This document shows positions 7,965 through 16,101 of a stretch of DNA of 64,000 nt, in pieces. Positions within the stretch are counted from its first letter, which is position 1. Every line of letters starts with the position of its first letter. The notes below the pieces were generated by a model. The model saw only the letters and a program-made list of their open reading frames with translations. It did no database searches and was not told the DNA's origin. This DNA comes from Dokdonella sp. (lineage in GTDB: Bacteria > Pseudomonadota > Gammaproteobacteria > Xanthomonadales > Rhodanobacteraceae), in assembly GCA_016712865.1 (NCBI GenBank), contig JADJQH010000008.1, positions 1,116,001 through 1,180,000 of the forward strand, in the 5' to 3' direction. The position numbers and the translations under genes were made by a program.

Positions 7965-9305
7965 ATGCGCATCGCGATTTTCGGAACCGGTTACGTCGGC
8001 CTGGTTACCGGCACCTGCCTGGCAGAAGTCGGCAACGACGTGATCTGCGTTGACGTCGATGCAAGCAAGGTCGAGCGCCTGCAGCGCGGCGAGATTCCGA
8101 TCTACGAGCCCGGCCTTACACCGATGGTGATCGAGAATCACGCTGCCGGACGCTTGCGCTTCACCACCGATGCCGAGGCTGCCATTGCCCATGGCGCCAT
8201 CATCTTCATTGCCGTGGGAACTCCGCCCGATGAGGATGGCAGCGCCGATCTTTCGCATGTGATCGATGTTGCCCGCAGCGTGGGGCGTTCGCTGGCGCAG
8301 GGTGCCATCATCGTCAACAAATCCACGGTGCCTGTGGGAACGGCGGATCTGGTCAGGCAGACGATTGCCGAGGAGCTCGGCAAACGCGGTGCGAAAGTCG
8401 ACTTCGACGTTGTTTCCAACCCGGAATTCCTGAAGGAAGGCGACGCCGTGCAGGATTGCCTGCGCCCGGACCGCATCATCATCGGCAGTTCCAGTGCCGC
8501 TGCGGTCGGTACCTTGCGCAGCCTGTATGCGCCGTTCAACCGCAATCACGACCGCATCGTGGTGATGGATGTGCGTTCGGCGGAACTGACCAAGTACGCC
8601 GCCAACGCCATGCTGGCAACCAAGATCAGTTTCATGAACGAGATGGCCAACATTGCCGAGCGCGTGGGGGCGGACATCGAGCAGGTGCGCCTCGGCATCG
8701 GTTCGGATCCGCGCATCGGCTACCACTTCATCTATCCCGGAGCAGGATACGGTGGTTCCTGTTTCCCCAAGGATGTGAAAGCGCTTGAGCGAATGGCGCG
8801 CGATCTTGCCTACGAACCGCGTGTCCTGGCCGCGGTCGAGGCAACCAACGCGGCGCAGAAGGAACGCTTGTTCGAGTTGCTCGACAGGCATTTTGCAGGA
8901 GATCTTGCGGGTCGCACCATTGCGCTTTGGGGGCTCGCCTTCAAGCCGAATACCGACGACATGCGCGAAGCACCCAGTCGCAACCTGATCGAGCGACTTT
9001 GGCTGAATGGAGCGCGCGTGCGTGCCTTTGATCCGGAGGCTCGCGAGGAAACCCGGCGCTTGTATGGCAAGCGCGCGGATCTTGAGTTGTGCGATTCCCA
9101 GTACCTGGCTCTGGAAGGTGCGGATGCCCTGGTCATCGTGACCGAGTGGAAGGCGTTTCGCAGTCCCGACCTGTCCAAGATCCGCTCAGCCCTGCGCTCG
9201 GCGGTGATCTTTGATGGACGAAACATTTTTGATCCGCAGGTCGTCGAAGCAGCCGGCCTCGCCTACTACGGCATCGGCAGGGGACGCAGCGTGGCGAAGG
9301 CGTGA
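7965..9305 (+). CDS. ugd: UDP-glucose 6-dehydrogenase
   Basis: 446 aa cytoplasmic enzyme that oxidises UDP-glucose to UDP-glucuronate, a precursor for exopolysaccharide or lipid A modification. It starts at ATG 7965 after AGGGAG. The N-terminus is a Rossmann fold ([14 protein letters not shown]). The central domain has the E-F-L-K-E-G motif ([11 protein letters not shown]), and the catalytic Cys lies in [13 protein letters not shown] (about residue 266). The C-terminal UDP-binding domain includes [19 protein letters not shown]. It is followed 88 bp later by gmd in the same direction; both make nucleotide sugars for surface polysaccharide. Confidence 0.95.
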   Translation: MRIAIFGTGYVGLVTGTCLAEVGNDVICVDVDASKVERLQRGEIPIYEPGLTPMVIENHAAGRLRFTTDAEAAIAHGAIIFIAVGTPPDEDGSADLSHVIDVARSVGRSLAQGAIIVNKSTVPVGTADLVRQTIAEELGKRGAKVDFDVVSNPEFLKEGDAVQDCLRPDRIIIGSSSAAAVGTLRSLYAPFNRNHDRIVVMDVRSAELTKYAANAMLATKISFMNEMANIAERVGADIEQVRLGIGSDPRIGYHFIYPGAGYGGSCFPKDVKALERMARDLAYEPRVLAAVEATNAAQKERLFELLDRHFAGDLAGRTIALWGLAFKPNTDDMREAPSRNLIERLWLNGARVRAFDPEAREETRRLYGKRADLELCDSQYLALEGADALVIVTEWKAFRSPDLSKIRSALRSAVIFDGRNIFDPQVVEAAGLAYYGIGRGRSVAKA

Positions 9306-9393
9306 CTTGCCATTTCTCCGCTCATCGTTAACATCGCCAGCCCTGCAAATCAGTACCGTACCCGATAGCCCCTTTTTTTTGAGCACTATTCAG

Positions 9394-10527
9394 ATGGACA
9401 AGAAACGCGCGCTGGTCACCGGCATTACCGGTCAGGATGGTGCTTATCTCGCCGAGTTCCTGCTGGCGAAGGGATACGAAGTGCACGGCCTCAAGCGGCG
9501 TGCGTCGTCCTTCAACAGCGAGCGCATTGATCATCTGTACCGTGAGATGGATGAGGGTGGTCCCGGCCTGACCTTGCACTATGGCGACCTGACCGACTCC
9601 ACCAGCCTGATGCGCGTCGTGCAGCAAGTGGAGCCACACGAGATCTACAACCTGGCTGCCCAAAGCCATGTGGCGGTCTCTTTCGAGGAACCCGAGTACA
9701 CCGCCAACGCGGATGGACTTGGTACGCTGCGCCTGCTGGAGGCCATGCGGATTCTCGGCATGCAGGATCGCTGTCGCATCTATCAGGCATCGACCTCCGA
9801 ACTCTACGGCCTGGTGCGCGAGACGCCACAGCGCGAGACCACGCCGTTTCATCCGCGCTCACCGTATGGCGTGGCCAAGCTCTACGCCTACTGGATCACG
9901 GTCAATTACCGTGAGGCCTACGGCATGTATGCCTGCAACGGCATCCTGTTCAACCACGAGTCGCCCATTCGCGGTGAAACCTTCGTCACGCGCAAGATCA
10001 CCCGCGGCCTGGCCCGGGTCATCAACGGACTGCAGCATTGCCTCTACCTTGGCAACCTGGATGCCAAGCGCGACTGGGGCCATGCGCGCGATTATGTCGA
10101 GGCGCAGTGGCTGATCCTGCAGCAGGAAACCGCGCACGATTACGTGATTGCCACCGGCATCCAGCACTCGGTTCGCGAGTTTGTCGTGTTGGCAGCGCGT
10201 GAAATGGGCGTCGAAGTCGAATTCAAGGGGCAGGGTGCAGACGAAGTTGCGCTTGTGGCCGAGGTGCGCTCCGATGCCGCCAAGGTCGTTCGTGGCGACG
10301 TGCTTGTGCGCATCCATCCCAAGTACTACCGACCGGCGGAAGTGGAAACCCTGCTCGGCGATCCGACCTTTTCACGCGAGAAGCTCGGCTGGAAGCCACG
10401 CACGAGCTTCGCGGAACTGGTGCGCGAAATGGCCAAGGCGGACCTGGCTCTTGCCATCCAGGAGGCATCGGGAACGGTGGGTGCGCGACATGGCCGTCAC
10501 CTGATTGAAAAGCTTTCCGGCGCATGA
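9394..10527 (+). CDS. gmd: GDP-mannose 4,6-dehydratase
   Basis: 377 aa short-chain dehydrogenase/reductase of the extended type, converting GDP-mannose to GDP-4-dehydro-6-deoxy-mannose, the first step to GDP-fucose or GDP-rhamnose. Motifs: NADP-binding [12 protein letters not shown] at the N-terminus, active-site TSELYG, and [10 protein letters not shown] (catalytic Tyr and Lys). The N- and C-terminal parts match the usual Gmd length. ATG 9394 follows a stretch with eight T residues; no strong ribosome site is visible. The stop overlaps slyX by 4 bp. The next enzyme of the pathway (fcl or rmd) is not in the window. Confidence 0.95.
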   Translation: MDKKRALVTGITGQDGAYLAEFLLAKGYEVHGLKRRASSFNSERIDHLYREMDEGGPGLTLHYGDLTDSTSLMRVVQQVEPHEIYNLAAQSHVAVSFEEPEYTANADGLGTLRLLEAMRILGMQDRCRIYQASTSELYGLVRETPQRETTPFHPRSPYGVAKLYAYWITVNYREAYGMYACNGILFNHESPIRGETFVTRKITRGLARVINGLQHCLYLGNLDAKRDWGHARDYVEAQWLILQQETAHDYVIATGIQHSVREFVVLAAREMGVEVEFKGQGADEVALVAEVRSDAAKVVRGDVLVRIHPKYYRPAEVETLLGDPTFSREKLGWKPRTSFAELVREMAKADLALAIQEASGTVGARHGRHLIEKLSGA

Positions 10528-10736
10528 GCTCGCTGGAAGAGCGCCTGACCGAGCTCGAGGTGCGCCTGGCGTTCATTGACGACAGCGTTTCCGCGCTCAA
10601 TGCTGCGGTTGCCGCCCAGGATCAATCGACGCTGGCACTGCAACGCGAGCTTGAGCGCATGCGCAGCGACTTGATGATCCTGCGTTCTGCGCTGAGCAAC
10701 GATGCGCGCAGCGAACCACCTCCACCGCATTACTGA
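10524..10736 (+). CDS. slyX: SlyX family protein
   Basis: 70 aa, mostly one coiled coil ([19 protein letters not shown], then a leucine/glutamate heptad pattern up to about residue 55) and a short PPPPHY end that is characteristic of SlyX. The start codon overlaps the gmd stop as ATGA. The cellular role of SlyX is not established. The length and PPPHY ending make the family call safe. Confidence 0.9.
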   Translation: MSSLEERLTELEVRLAFIDDSVSALNAAVAAQDQSTLALQRELERMRSDLMILRSALSNDARSEPPPPHY

Positions 10737-10758
10737 GAATCCAGCGGCAGCAGATCCC

Positions 10759-11334
10759 ATGGCAGACTCCCTTCGCGACCAGTTGCTGAAAAGCGGCCTC
10801 GTGCAGAAACTGAAATCCGAAGCGCAGGTCGGTGGACCGGGGCAGCGCCAGAAGAAGGCACAGAAGGGCGATGCATCGCGTCAGCAAGCCGCTCCGAAAA
10901 AGCGTGCGCATGGCAAGCCCGCCTCAAATGCGGGGGAAATGGATCTCGCGCGTGCCTATGGCTTGCGTGAGCGTTCCGACCGCGAGGAGCGCGAGCAGCA
11001 AAAGAAGCAGGCGGAATTGCGGGCCAGGGAAAAGGCCGAGCGCAAGCAGAAGCTGGCCGAACTGCTCGCGGGACGCGCCTTGAACCACGCGGATGCCGAC
11101 ATTGCACGCCATTTTCCGCATGGCGGGAAGATCCGCCGGGTCTACTGCACGGCCGAGCAACTCAAGCAGGTCAATGCAGGACATCTGGCGGTGGTGCAGC
11201 ACCGCGGTCACTATTTGCTGGTGAATCGCGAGACGGCCGATCAGGTGTGCGCAATCAGCGAGGAAGCGCTGGTGCTGCTTTGTGATCCGAACGAGGCAGC
11301 AGACGATGGTGTTCCGACGGACCTCGTCTGGTAA
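10759..11334 (+). CDS. DUF2058 protein (YaiL-like)
   Basis: 191 aa. It starts at ATG 10759, 22 bp after slyX, with MADSLRDQLLKSGL as expected for the family. The N-terminal half is highly charged (Lys/Arg/Glu/Gln-rich, residues 20-110, probably helical) and the C-terminal half is compact (IRRVYCTAEQLKQVNAGHLAVVQ). YaiL-type proteins have been described as nucleoid- or ribosome-associated, but the function is not settled. It is probably co-transcribed with slyX and gmd. It ends 3 bp from the stop of the convergent reductase gene, with no terminator in between. Confidence 0.85.
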   Translation: MADSLRDQLLKSGLVQKLKSEAQVGGPGQRQKKAQKGDASRQQAAPKKRAHGKPASNAGEMDLARAYGLRERSDREEREQQKKQAELRAREKAERKQKLAELLAGRALNHADADIARHFPHGGKIRRVYCTAEQLKQVNAGHLAVVQHRGHYLLVNRETADQVCAISEEALVLLCDPNEAADDGVPTDLVW

Positions 11335-11337
11335 CGC

Positions 11338-12084
11338 TCAGAAATCCATGAAATAGCCGCCATTCACCGGAATGTTGGCGCCGGTGATGAAGCCGGAATC
11401 GTCCGCGCAGAGGAAGTCGACAACGCGCGCAATCTCCTTCGGTTTGCCTAGGCGTCCGACCGGGATATTGGCAACGATCTGCTCGCGCACGGCTTGCGGA
11501 ACCGCCATTACCAGCGCGGTCTCGCAATATCCCGGCGACACGCTGTTCACGGTGACTCCCTTGCGCGCGACTTCGCGGGCTAGGGCCATGGTGAAGCCAT
11601 GCATGCCGGCCTTGGCCGCGGAGTAGTTGGTCTGGCCGAACTGGCCGGTTTGTCCATTCACCGACGAAATGTTGACGATGCGGCCAAACCCGCGTTCGGT
11701 CATGCCATCGACCAGGGCGCGACAGGTATTGAACACGCCATCCAGATTCACGGTGATGACATCCGACCACTGGCGTTCGGACATCTTGCGCAGACTGGTG
11801 TCGCGGGTGATGCCGGCGGCATTGACCAGGATCGATATTGGCCCGTGTTTGTCGGTGATGGCCTTCAGGGATGTCGTGCATTCCTCGAAGCTGGATACGT
11901 CCAGCGGTTCAAAGCTGATGTCGTCGGAAAACTCGGAAACCTCATCGAGGAACTCGCTGACCCGTTCGCTGCGGGAGCCGAGGTCGGCGGCAATCACGCG
12001 CTTGCCGGACTTGGCGAGTTGGCGACAGATTTCCGTGCCCAGTCCGCCGATTCCGCCGGTTACCAAAGCCAGTTGCTTGTTCAT
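11338..12084 (-). CDS. phaB: Acetoacetyl-CoA reductase, paralogue 1
   Basis: 248 aa classical SDR. It has NADP-binding TGGIGGLGTEICRQL, NAAGITRD, the catalytic Ser in ISSVNGQTGQFGQTNYSAAK with Tyr-x-x-x-Lys, and SPGYCETALV. The NGQ-GQFGQTNYSAAKAG pattern is characteristic of PhaB, which reduces acetoacetyl-CoA to (R)-3-hydroxybutyryl-CoA for polyhydroxybutyrate; FabG is the alternative. It lies 126 bp downstream of phaR on the same strand, and a second paralogue lies upstream of phaR. Compared with paralogue 2 it has a longer, Glu/Ser-rich segment after the first Rossmann strands (SRSERVSEFLDEVSEFSDD), so the two may differ in cofactor or control. Confidence 0.85.
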   Translation of the reverse strand: MNKQLALVTGGIGGLGTEICRQLAKSGKRVIAADLGSRSERVSEFLDEVSEFSDDISFEPLDVSSFEECTTSLKAITDKHGPISILVNAAGITRDTSLRKMSERQWSDVITVNLDGVFNTCRALVDGMTERGFGRIVNISSVNGQTGQFGQTNYSAAKAGMHGFTMALAREVARKGVTVNSVSPGYCETALVMAVPQAVREQIVANIPVGRLGKPKEIARVVDFLCADDSGFITGANIPVNGGYFMDF

Positions 12085-12210
12085 TTTCTGGAGGTTCCCC
12101 TACTCGAGATGCGGTTGATCGGCTGCCGTAGCCCATCGCGGACCCGCGCCGTGTTCGGCGCAAGGGCAGCCACAATCGAAAAGTTGCCGGAATTCACATG
12201 CGCGAAGCGA

Positions 12211-12708
12211 TCAGGACTTGCCTTCCTTCTTCGCCTTTTGCGGTTCCTCGCCCTGACGTGCCTTGTTGACGGCGTCGTTGAGGAATCCCTGCTGCACCGA
12301 GCGCCACGCATCCATGTTGCGTTCAGTGAGGTCGTTGAGCATCGACCAGGGCGTGCGCCCCATGATGTTGTTCAACTGACTGCGGAACTGCTGTTGCTGG
12401 TCGAGAAACACCTGCAGGCTTTTTTCCAGATAGCTGCCCATGAAGCCCTGCATGGAATCGCCATAGAAGCGGATCACCTGCGACAGCAGCTGCGTGGTGA
12501 ACATGGGTTGGCCACTGTCTTCATGCTCGGTGATGATCTGCAACAGGACCGATCGGGTCAGATCCTCGCCGGTCTTGGCGTCGCGGACCTCGAATTTCTC
12601 CCCGTCAACGACCAATTGGCGCACTTCTTCCAGCGTTATGTAGCTGGAGATTTCGGTGTCGTAGAGACGCCGGTTCGGGTACTTCTTGATGATGCGGGAC
12701 TCAGGCAT
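12211..12708 (-). CDS. phaR: Polyhydroxyalkanoate synthesis regulator PhaR
   Basis: 165 aa. The N-terminal DNA-binding domain is unmistakable (RIIKKYPNRRLYDTEISSYI), followed by the PHB-accumulation regulatory domain (LLQIITEHEDSGQPMFTTQL). A coiled segment (SLQVFLDQQQQFRSQL) and a basic tail complete it. In studied bacteria PhaR represses phasin and PHA genes and is titrated by binding to PHB. Lying between two phaB copies, it probably controls one or both. Upstream, at 12864-12886, is a TGCAA-N13-TTGCA inverted repeat that could be an autoregulatory site (weak). Confidence 0.93.
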   Translation of the reverse strand: MPESRIIKKYPNRRLYDTEISSYITLEEVRQLVVDGEKFEVRDAKTGEDLTRSVLLQIITEHEDSGQPMFTTQLLSQVIRFYGDSMQGFMGSYLEKSLQVFLDQQQQFRSQLNNIMGRTPWSMLNDLTERNMDAWRSVQQGFLNDAVNKARQGEEPQKAKKEGKS

Positions 12709-13323
12709 TCGGCAACGCTAACAGATCGTGCGGCGCTGCACCAGTTTAAGCGCCGGCATGCGTTGACTTGCCGCGTGGCGGTTAGTGCGTCCGCCGTCGC
12801 GCAGCCCGCAGCAAGGGTCTTCCCAATCCACGGAAGATCTTCATCCCGGATCTGGATATGACGTGCAACTGATTGGTTTAATTGCAGAACAACTAGAGCT
12901 TTGGCCGCCTGTGCGAACGCCGGCGGGCTGCACTCGGTTGGTGGATTCCCGCTCTGCTCAAGCCGCGACGAGGTGTGTCGAACTGGGCAAGCATGAACGC
13001 GCAGGCGCATCACGAAGCCCGTGTTGCGAAGCATCGAAAGCGAACATGGGCAGCCGGTTCACGGCTGCTGTCCACTGACGCGGCCACGGGTGGCGCAGCC
13101 GGCCAATCCAGCCCGGCCCTTTTCTCCCTGCGCCACCCTTGCCCTCGTCCCGAGGAGCCTGCGCGGCAGAATGAATTCGAAGCGAAACGGCGCTGACGCG
13201 ATTCAGTGGATCAATCGGAGGGTGCGCATAGCGGGCACTATGCAAGCCTGACGATTGATCCAATCAATCGATGGCAGCGGCGTTGCAGCCGGATGGCTTC
13301 TGTCGCGCAGGCTCCTAGCCGGG
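12709..13323. other. 615-bp gene-free region between phaR and phaB paralogue 2
   Basis: No convincing coding sequence: open frames here are short and of mixed composition. An AT-richer patch at about 12850-12900 upstream of phaR probably holds its promoter and a possible operator (TGCAA 12864-12868, TTGCA 12882-12886). Near the other end a nested hairpin (13208-13261) lies just past the stop of phaB paralogue 2. The middle (12900-13200) shows nothing I can assign. Confidence 0.45.
13208..13261. repeat. Nested inverted repeat downstream of phaB paralogue 2
   Basis: Outer arms GGATCAATCG (13208-13217) and CGATTGATCC (13252-13261) are perfect over 10 bp. Inside, GCATAG (13226-13231) and CTATGC (13238-13243) form a second stem. 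There is no T-run, so it is not a standard terminator. It could shape the 3' end of the phaB message or be a protein-binding palindrome. Confidence 0.6.
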
Positions 13324-14064
13324 CTACCAACCCATGTAGTGGCCACCGTTGATGGAAAGATTGGCGCCGGTGATCCACGAGGCCCGCTCATCGACGAGGA
13401 AGTTGACCGCATACGCAATCTCCTCGGGCTCTCCGAGTCGACCAACCGGAATCTGCGCGGCAATCTTGGCGCGCACGTCTTCCGGTACCGCGCGCACCAT
13501 TTCAGTCAGCACGTATCCCGGCGACACGGTGTTCACGGTAACGCCGAACTTGGCGTTTTCCTGGGCCAGGGAGATGGTGAAGCCGTGCATGCCCGCCTTG
13601 GACGCGGCGTAGTTGGCTTGGCCGTATTGTCCCTTCTGCCCGTTGATCGAGCTGATCTGCACGATGCGGCCCCACTTGCGCGTGCGCATGCCGTCGATCA
13701 CCGGGCGGGTCACGTTGAAGCAGGAATTGAGGTTGGTGTTGATGACCTCTTGCCACTGCATGGCGGACATCTTGTGGAAGGTCGTATCGCGGGTGATGCC
13801 GGCATTGTTGATGAGGATATCGACCGGGCCGGCCTTGGCCTCCACTTCCCTGACCATGGCTTCGGCTGCTGCCACGTCGGAAACATCGCCAGAGGCAATC
13901 ACGAAATCGAATCCGTCGGCTTTCTGCGCGGCCTGCCAGGCCTCGGCCTTGGCGCGGTCCCGGTAATTGGTGGCGACGCGGTGCCCCGCCTGGGCCAGTT
14001 GTCGACATATGGATGTGCCAATGCCACCGATGCCGCCCGTTACCAATGCTACCCGTGTCGTCAT
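13324..14064 (-). CDS. phaB: Acetoacetyl-CoA reductase, paralogue 2
   Basis: 246 aa SDR. Motifs are TGGIGGIGTSICRQL, NNAGITRDTTFHKM, ISSINGQKGQYGQANYAASK (catalytic Ser, Tyr, Lys) and SPGYVLTEMV. The sequence follows canonical PhaB more closely than paralogue 1 (for example ATNYRDRAKAEAWQ after the second strand). The predicted role is NADPH reduction of acetoacetyl-CoA in the cytoplasm for PHB synthesis. It is the upstream member of a phaB-phaR-phaB run on the minus strand. The PHA synthase genes are not in the window. Two mutually exclusive small hairpins lie 38-65 nt upstream of the start. Confidence 0.9.
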   Translation of the reverse strand: MTTRVALVTGGIGGIGTSICRQLAQAGHRVATNYRDRAKAEAWQAAQKADGFDFVIASGDVSDVAAAEAMVREVEAKAGPVDILINNAGITRDTTFHKMSAMQWQEVINTNLNSCFNVTRPVIDGMRTRKWGRIVQISSINGQKGQYGQANYAASKAGMHGFTISLAQENAKFGVTVNTVSPGYVLTEMVRAVPEDVRAKIAAQIPVGRLGEPEEIAYAVNFLVDERASWITGANLSINGGHYMGW

Positions 14065-14138
14065 GTTGTTCTCCTGGTTGAATTCGGGTTCTTCAATCGC
14101 GCAATTCCCACGTAGGAATTGTGCCTACGCCAGGCAGA

Positions 14139-15014
14139 TTAGTCGTCTTGCATTGCGACATTTGTACGGTTGATTGCCGGAATCGCCCTGTGGTCGAACC
14201 GTTGCAATGCGGCACGCAGCGTTGCCTCGGGCGAGGCAAGCATGGGCACATGCTGACCCAGGTGGCACAGGGCATCGCGCAGCGCCGGTAGCGGATCGCG
14301 TGCATCCACCGGCCTTGAGCGCAACTGCTTGCTCAATTTCCTGCCGTCTTCATCCAGGACCAGTGGCAGGTGGAGGTATCCAGGCGTCGGCAATCCAAGA
14401 AGTCGCTGCAGGAAGATCTGCCGGGGTGTGGAGTCCAGCAGATCTGCGCCACGCACCACTTCGTCGATGCCTTGCTCGGCATCATCCACGACCACGGCCA
14501 GCTGGTAGGCATGCAAGCCGTCGCTTCGGCGCAGCACGAAATCGCCTACCTGCTCGCCGAGGTTCTGCGCAATGTCTCCAAAAACCGCGTCATGAAACCG
14601 GATCTGCGCCGAGCCGACCCGCACGCGCCACGCGGCGGATTCAACCCCCGCGGAGCCGGTCCGCACGCAGTTGGCGGGATGCACGCCGTTGAACGCGGCA
14701 AGATCGCTTCGACTGCAACGGCATGCGTAGGCGTGACCGGCATCGCGCAGCAGCTGGAGGGCCTGCTCGTAGCGGTCCCGGCGCCGGCTTTGCACGATCA
14801 CCGGAAGGTCGGACTCCAATCCGAAGGCTGCCAGCGTGGCGAGAATGTCGGCGGCGGAACCCGGAACTTCGCGGGTACGGTCCAGGTCTTCCATGCGCAC
14901 CAGCCATTCGTGACCGCGTGACTTCGCACGCAGCCAACTGCCCACGGCAGCCACCAGCGAGCCGAAATGAAGCTGGCCAGTGGGCGAGGGGGCAAACCGG
15001 CCGCGGCCGCTCAT
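14139..15014 (-). CDS. gluQ: Glutamyl-Q tRNA(Asp) synthetase
   Basis: 291 aa. It is a truncated glutamyl-tRNA synthetase that attaches glutamate to queuosine in tRNA-Asp. It has the class I catalytic core (RFAPSPTGQLHFGSLVAA, a HIGH-type motif), Zn-ligand cysteines around residues 100-120 (YACRCSRSD, then NCVR) and KLSKQ as the KMSKS-like loop. It lacks the C-terminal anticodon-binding domain, as expected for this family. ATG 15012-15014 (MSGRGRFAPS) is chosen because the conserved sequence begins there; the 32 residues upstream in frame do not look like protein. Confidence 0.93.
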   Translation of the reverse strand: MSGRGRFAPSPTGQLHFGSLVAAVGSWLRAKSRGHEWLVRMEDLDRTREVPGSAADILATLAAFGLESDLPVIVQSRRRDRYEQALQLLRDAGHAYACRCSRSDLAAFNGVHPANCVRTGSAGVESAAWRVRVGSAQIRFHDAVFGDIAQNLGEQVGDFVLRRSDGLHAYQLAVVVDDAEQGIDEVVRGADLLDSTPRQIFLQRLLGLPTPGYLHLPLVLDEDGRKLSKQLRSRPVDARDPLPALRDALCHLGQHVPMLASPEATLRAALQRFDHRAIPAINRTNVAMQDD

Positions 15015-15161
15015 GCAGTGGTCCCGAGTCTCGAAGTTGCCGATTTGATGACACGCGGGCTCATCGACATGATGGTTGCAGCTGCTTGAAAACACATTGA
15101 TATTACCCAAACATCACAGGGTCGAATCCTCGACCTGGCCCAACGGACGAGTAAATCCATC

Positions 15162-16040
15162 ATGCGTCGAATCATTCTTTTCGTGGCGACCAACCTGGCC
15201 GTGATGGCCTTGCTCACCCTTGTCGTCAAGATTTTTGGCATCGATACCTACACCTACAGCAAGGCCGGCATCAACTTCCAGGGCCTGCTGGTGATGTCTG
15301 CCGTACTGGGATTTGGCGGCTCCTTCATTTCCTTGCTTGCCTCCAAGTGGGTGGCGAAATGGCAGACCGGGGCCCGCGTCATCGAGAACCCGTCGAATCC
15401 GACGGAATCCTGGCTGCTCTCCACGGTGCGCCGCCAGGCTGAGGGTGCCGGCATCGGCATGCCCGAGGTGGCCATCTACGACGCCCCCGAGATGAACGCA
15501 TTTGCCACCGGCGCCACCCGCAACAGTGCGCTGGTTGCGGTCAGCACCGGATTGTTGCAGCAGATGAGTCAGGAAGAAGTCGAGGCGGTGCTGGCACACG
15601 AAGTCAGCCACGTTGCCAACGGTGACATGGTGACCATGACCTTGCTGCAGGGCGTGCTCAACACCTTCGTGATCTTCCTTGCGCGCGTGGTCGGCACGGT
15701 GATTGACCGGGCCATCAGTGGCAACCGCGACAACGGTGGCGGCGGCATCGCCTATTTCCTGATCGTCATGGTCCTGCAGGTGGTGCTCGGCATCCTCGCG
15801 TCCGTCATCGTGATGGCGTTTTCGCGCTGGCGCGAGTTCCGCGCCGATGCCGGAAGCGCACGGCTGTCGAGCAAGCAGAAGATGATCTCGGCGCTGGAGC
15901 GTCTTGGACAGGGACGGGGTGAAAACTCCTTGCCCAGCGCAATCCAGGCCTTCGGAATCGCCGGTGGTGGCATGCGCAAGCTGTTTTCCAGCCATCCGCC
16001 CATCGAAGAGCGCATCGCGGCACTTCGCAAGGCTGGATGA
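15162..16040 (+). CDS. htpX: Membrane zinc metalloprotease HtpX
   Basis: 292 aa, the usual length. Two N-terminal membrane helices (about residues 5-25 and 40-60), the zinc motif HEVSH near residue 145, two more helices around 160-180 and 195-220, then the third metal ligand region ([16 protein letters not shown]). HtpX is an M48 protease of the cytoplasmic membrane that degrades damaged membrane proteins together with FtsH. FtsH modulators HflK/HflC are encoded elsewhere in this window. The gene is single and ends at the strong hairpin at 16048-16076. Confidence 0.95.
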   Translation: MRRIILFVATNLAVMALLTLVVKIFGIDTYTYSKAGINFQGLLVMSAVLGFGGSFISLLASKWVAKWQTGARVIENPSNPTESWLLSTVRRQAEGAGIGMPEVAIYDAPEMNAFATGATRNSALVAVSTGLLQQMSQEEVEAVLAHEVSHVANGDMVTMTLLQGVLNTFVIFLARVVGTVIDRAISGNRDNGGGGIAYFLIVMVLQVVLGILASVIVMAFSRWREFRADAGSARLSSKQKMISALERLGQGRGENSLPSAIQAFGIAGGGMRKLFSSHPPIEERIAALRKAG

Positions 16041-16047
16041 AACCATG

Positions 16048-16076
16048 AAAAAGCCCCGCATCGCGGGGCTTTTTTT
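16048..16076. terminator. Bidirectional rho-independent terminator between htpX and fimX
   Basis: AAAAAGCCCCGC / GCGGGGCTTTTTTT with a 3-nt loop (16060-16062): a perfect G+C stem with A-run and T-run on the two sides. It serves both convergent genes. Confidence 0.95.
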
Positions 16077-16101
16077 CCAGCGCGGTTTCGGTTGAGTCGA
16101 A

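Noticed and set aside
12636-13250. Open frames of 73-132 codons in the phaR-phaB gap
   Set aside because: Mixed composition, no ribosome sites, no recognisable motif; both strands give similar-sized frames as expected by chance at this GC.
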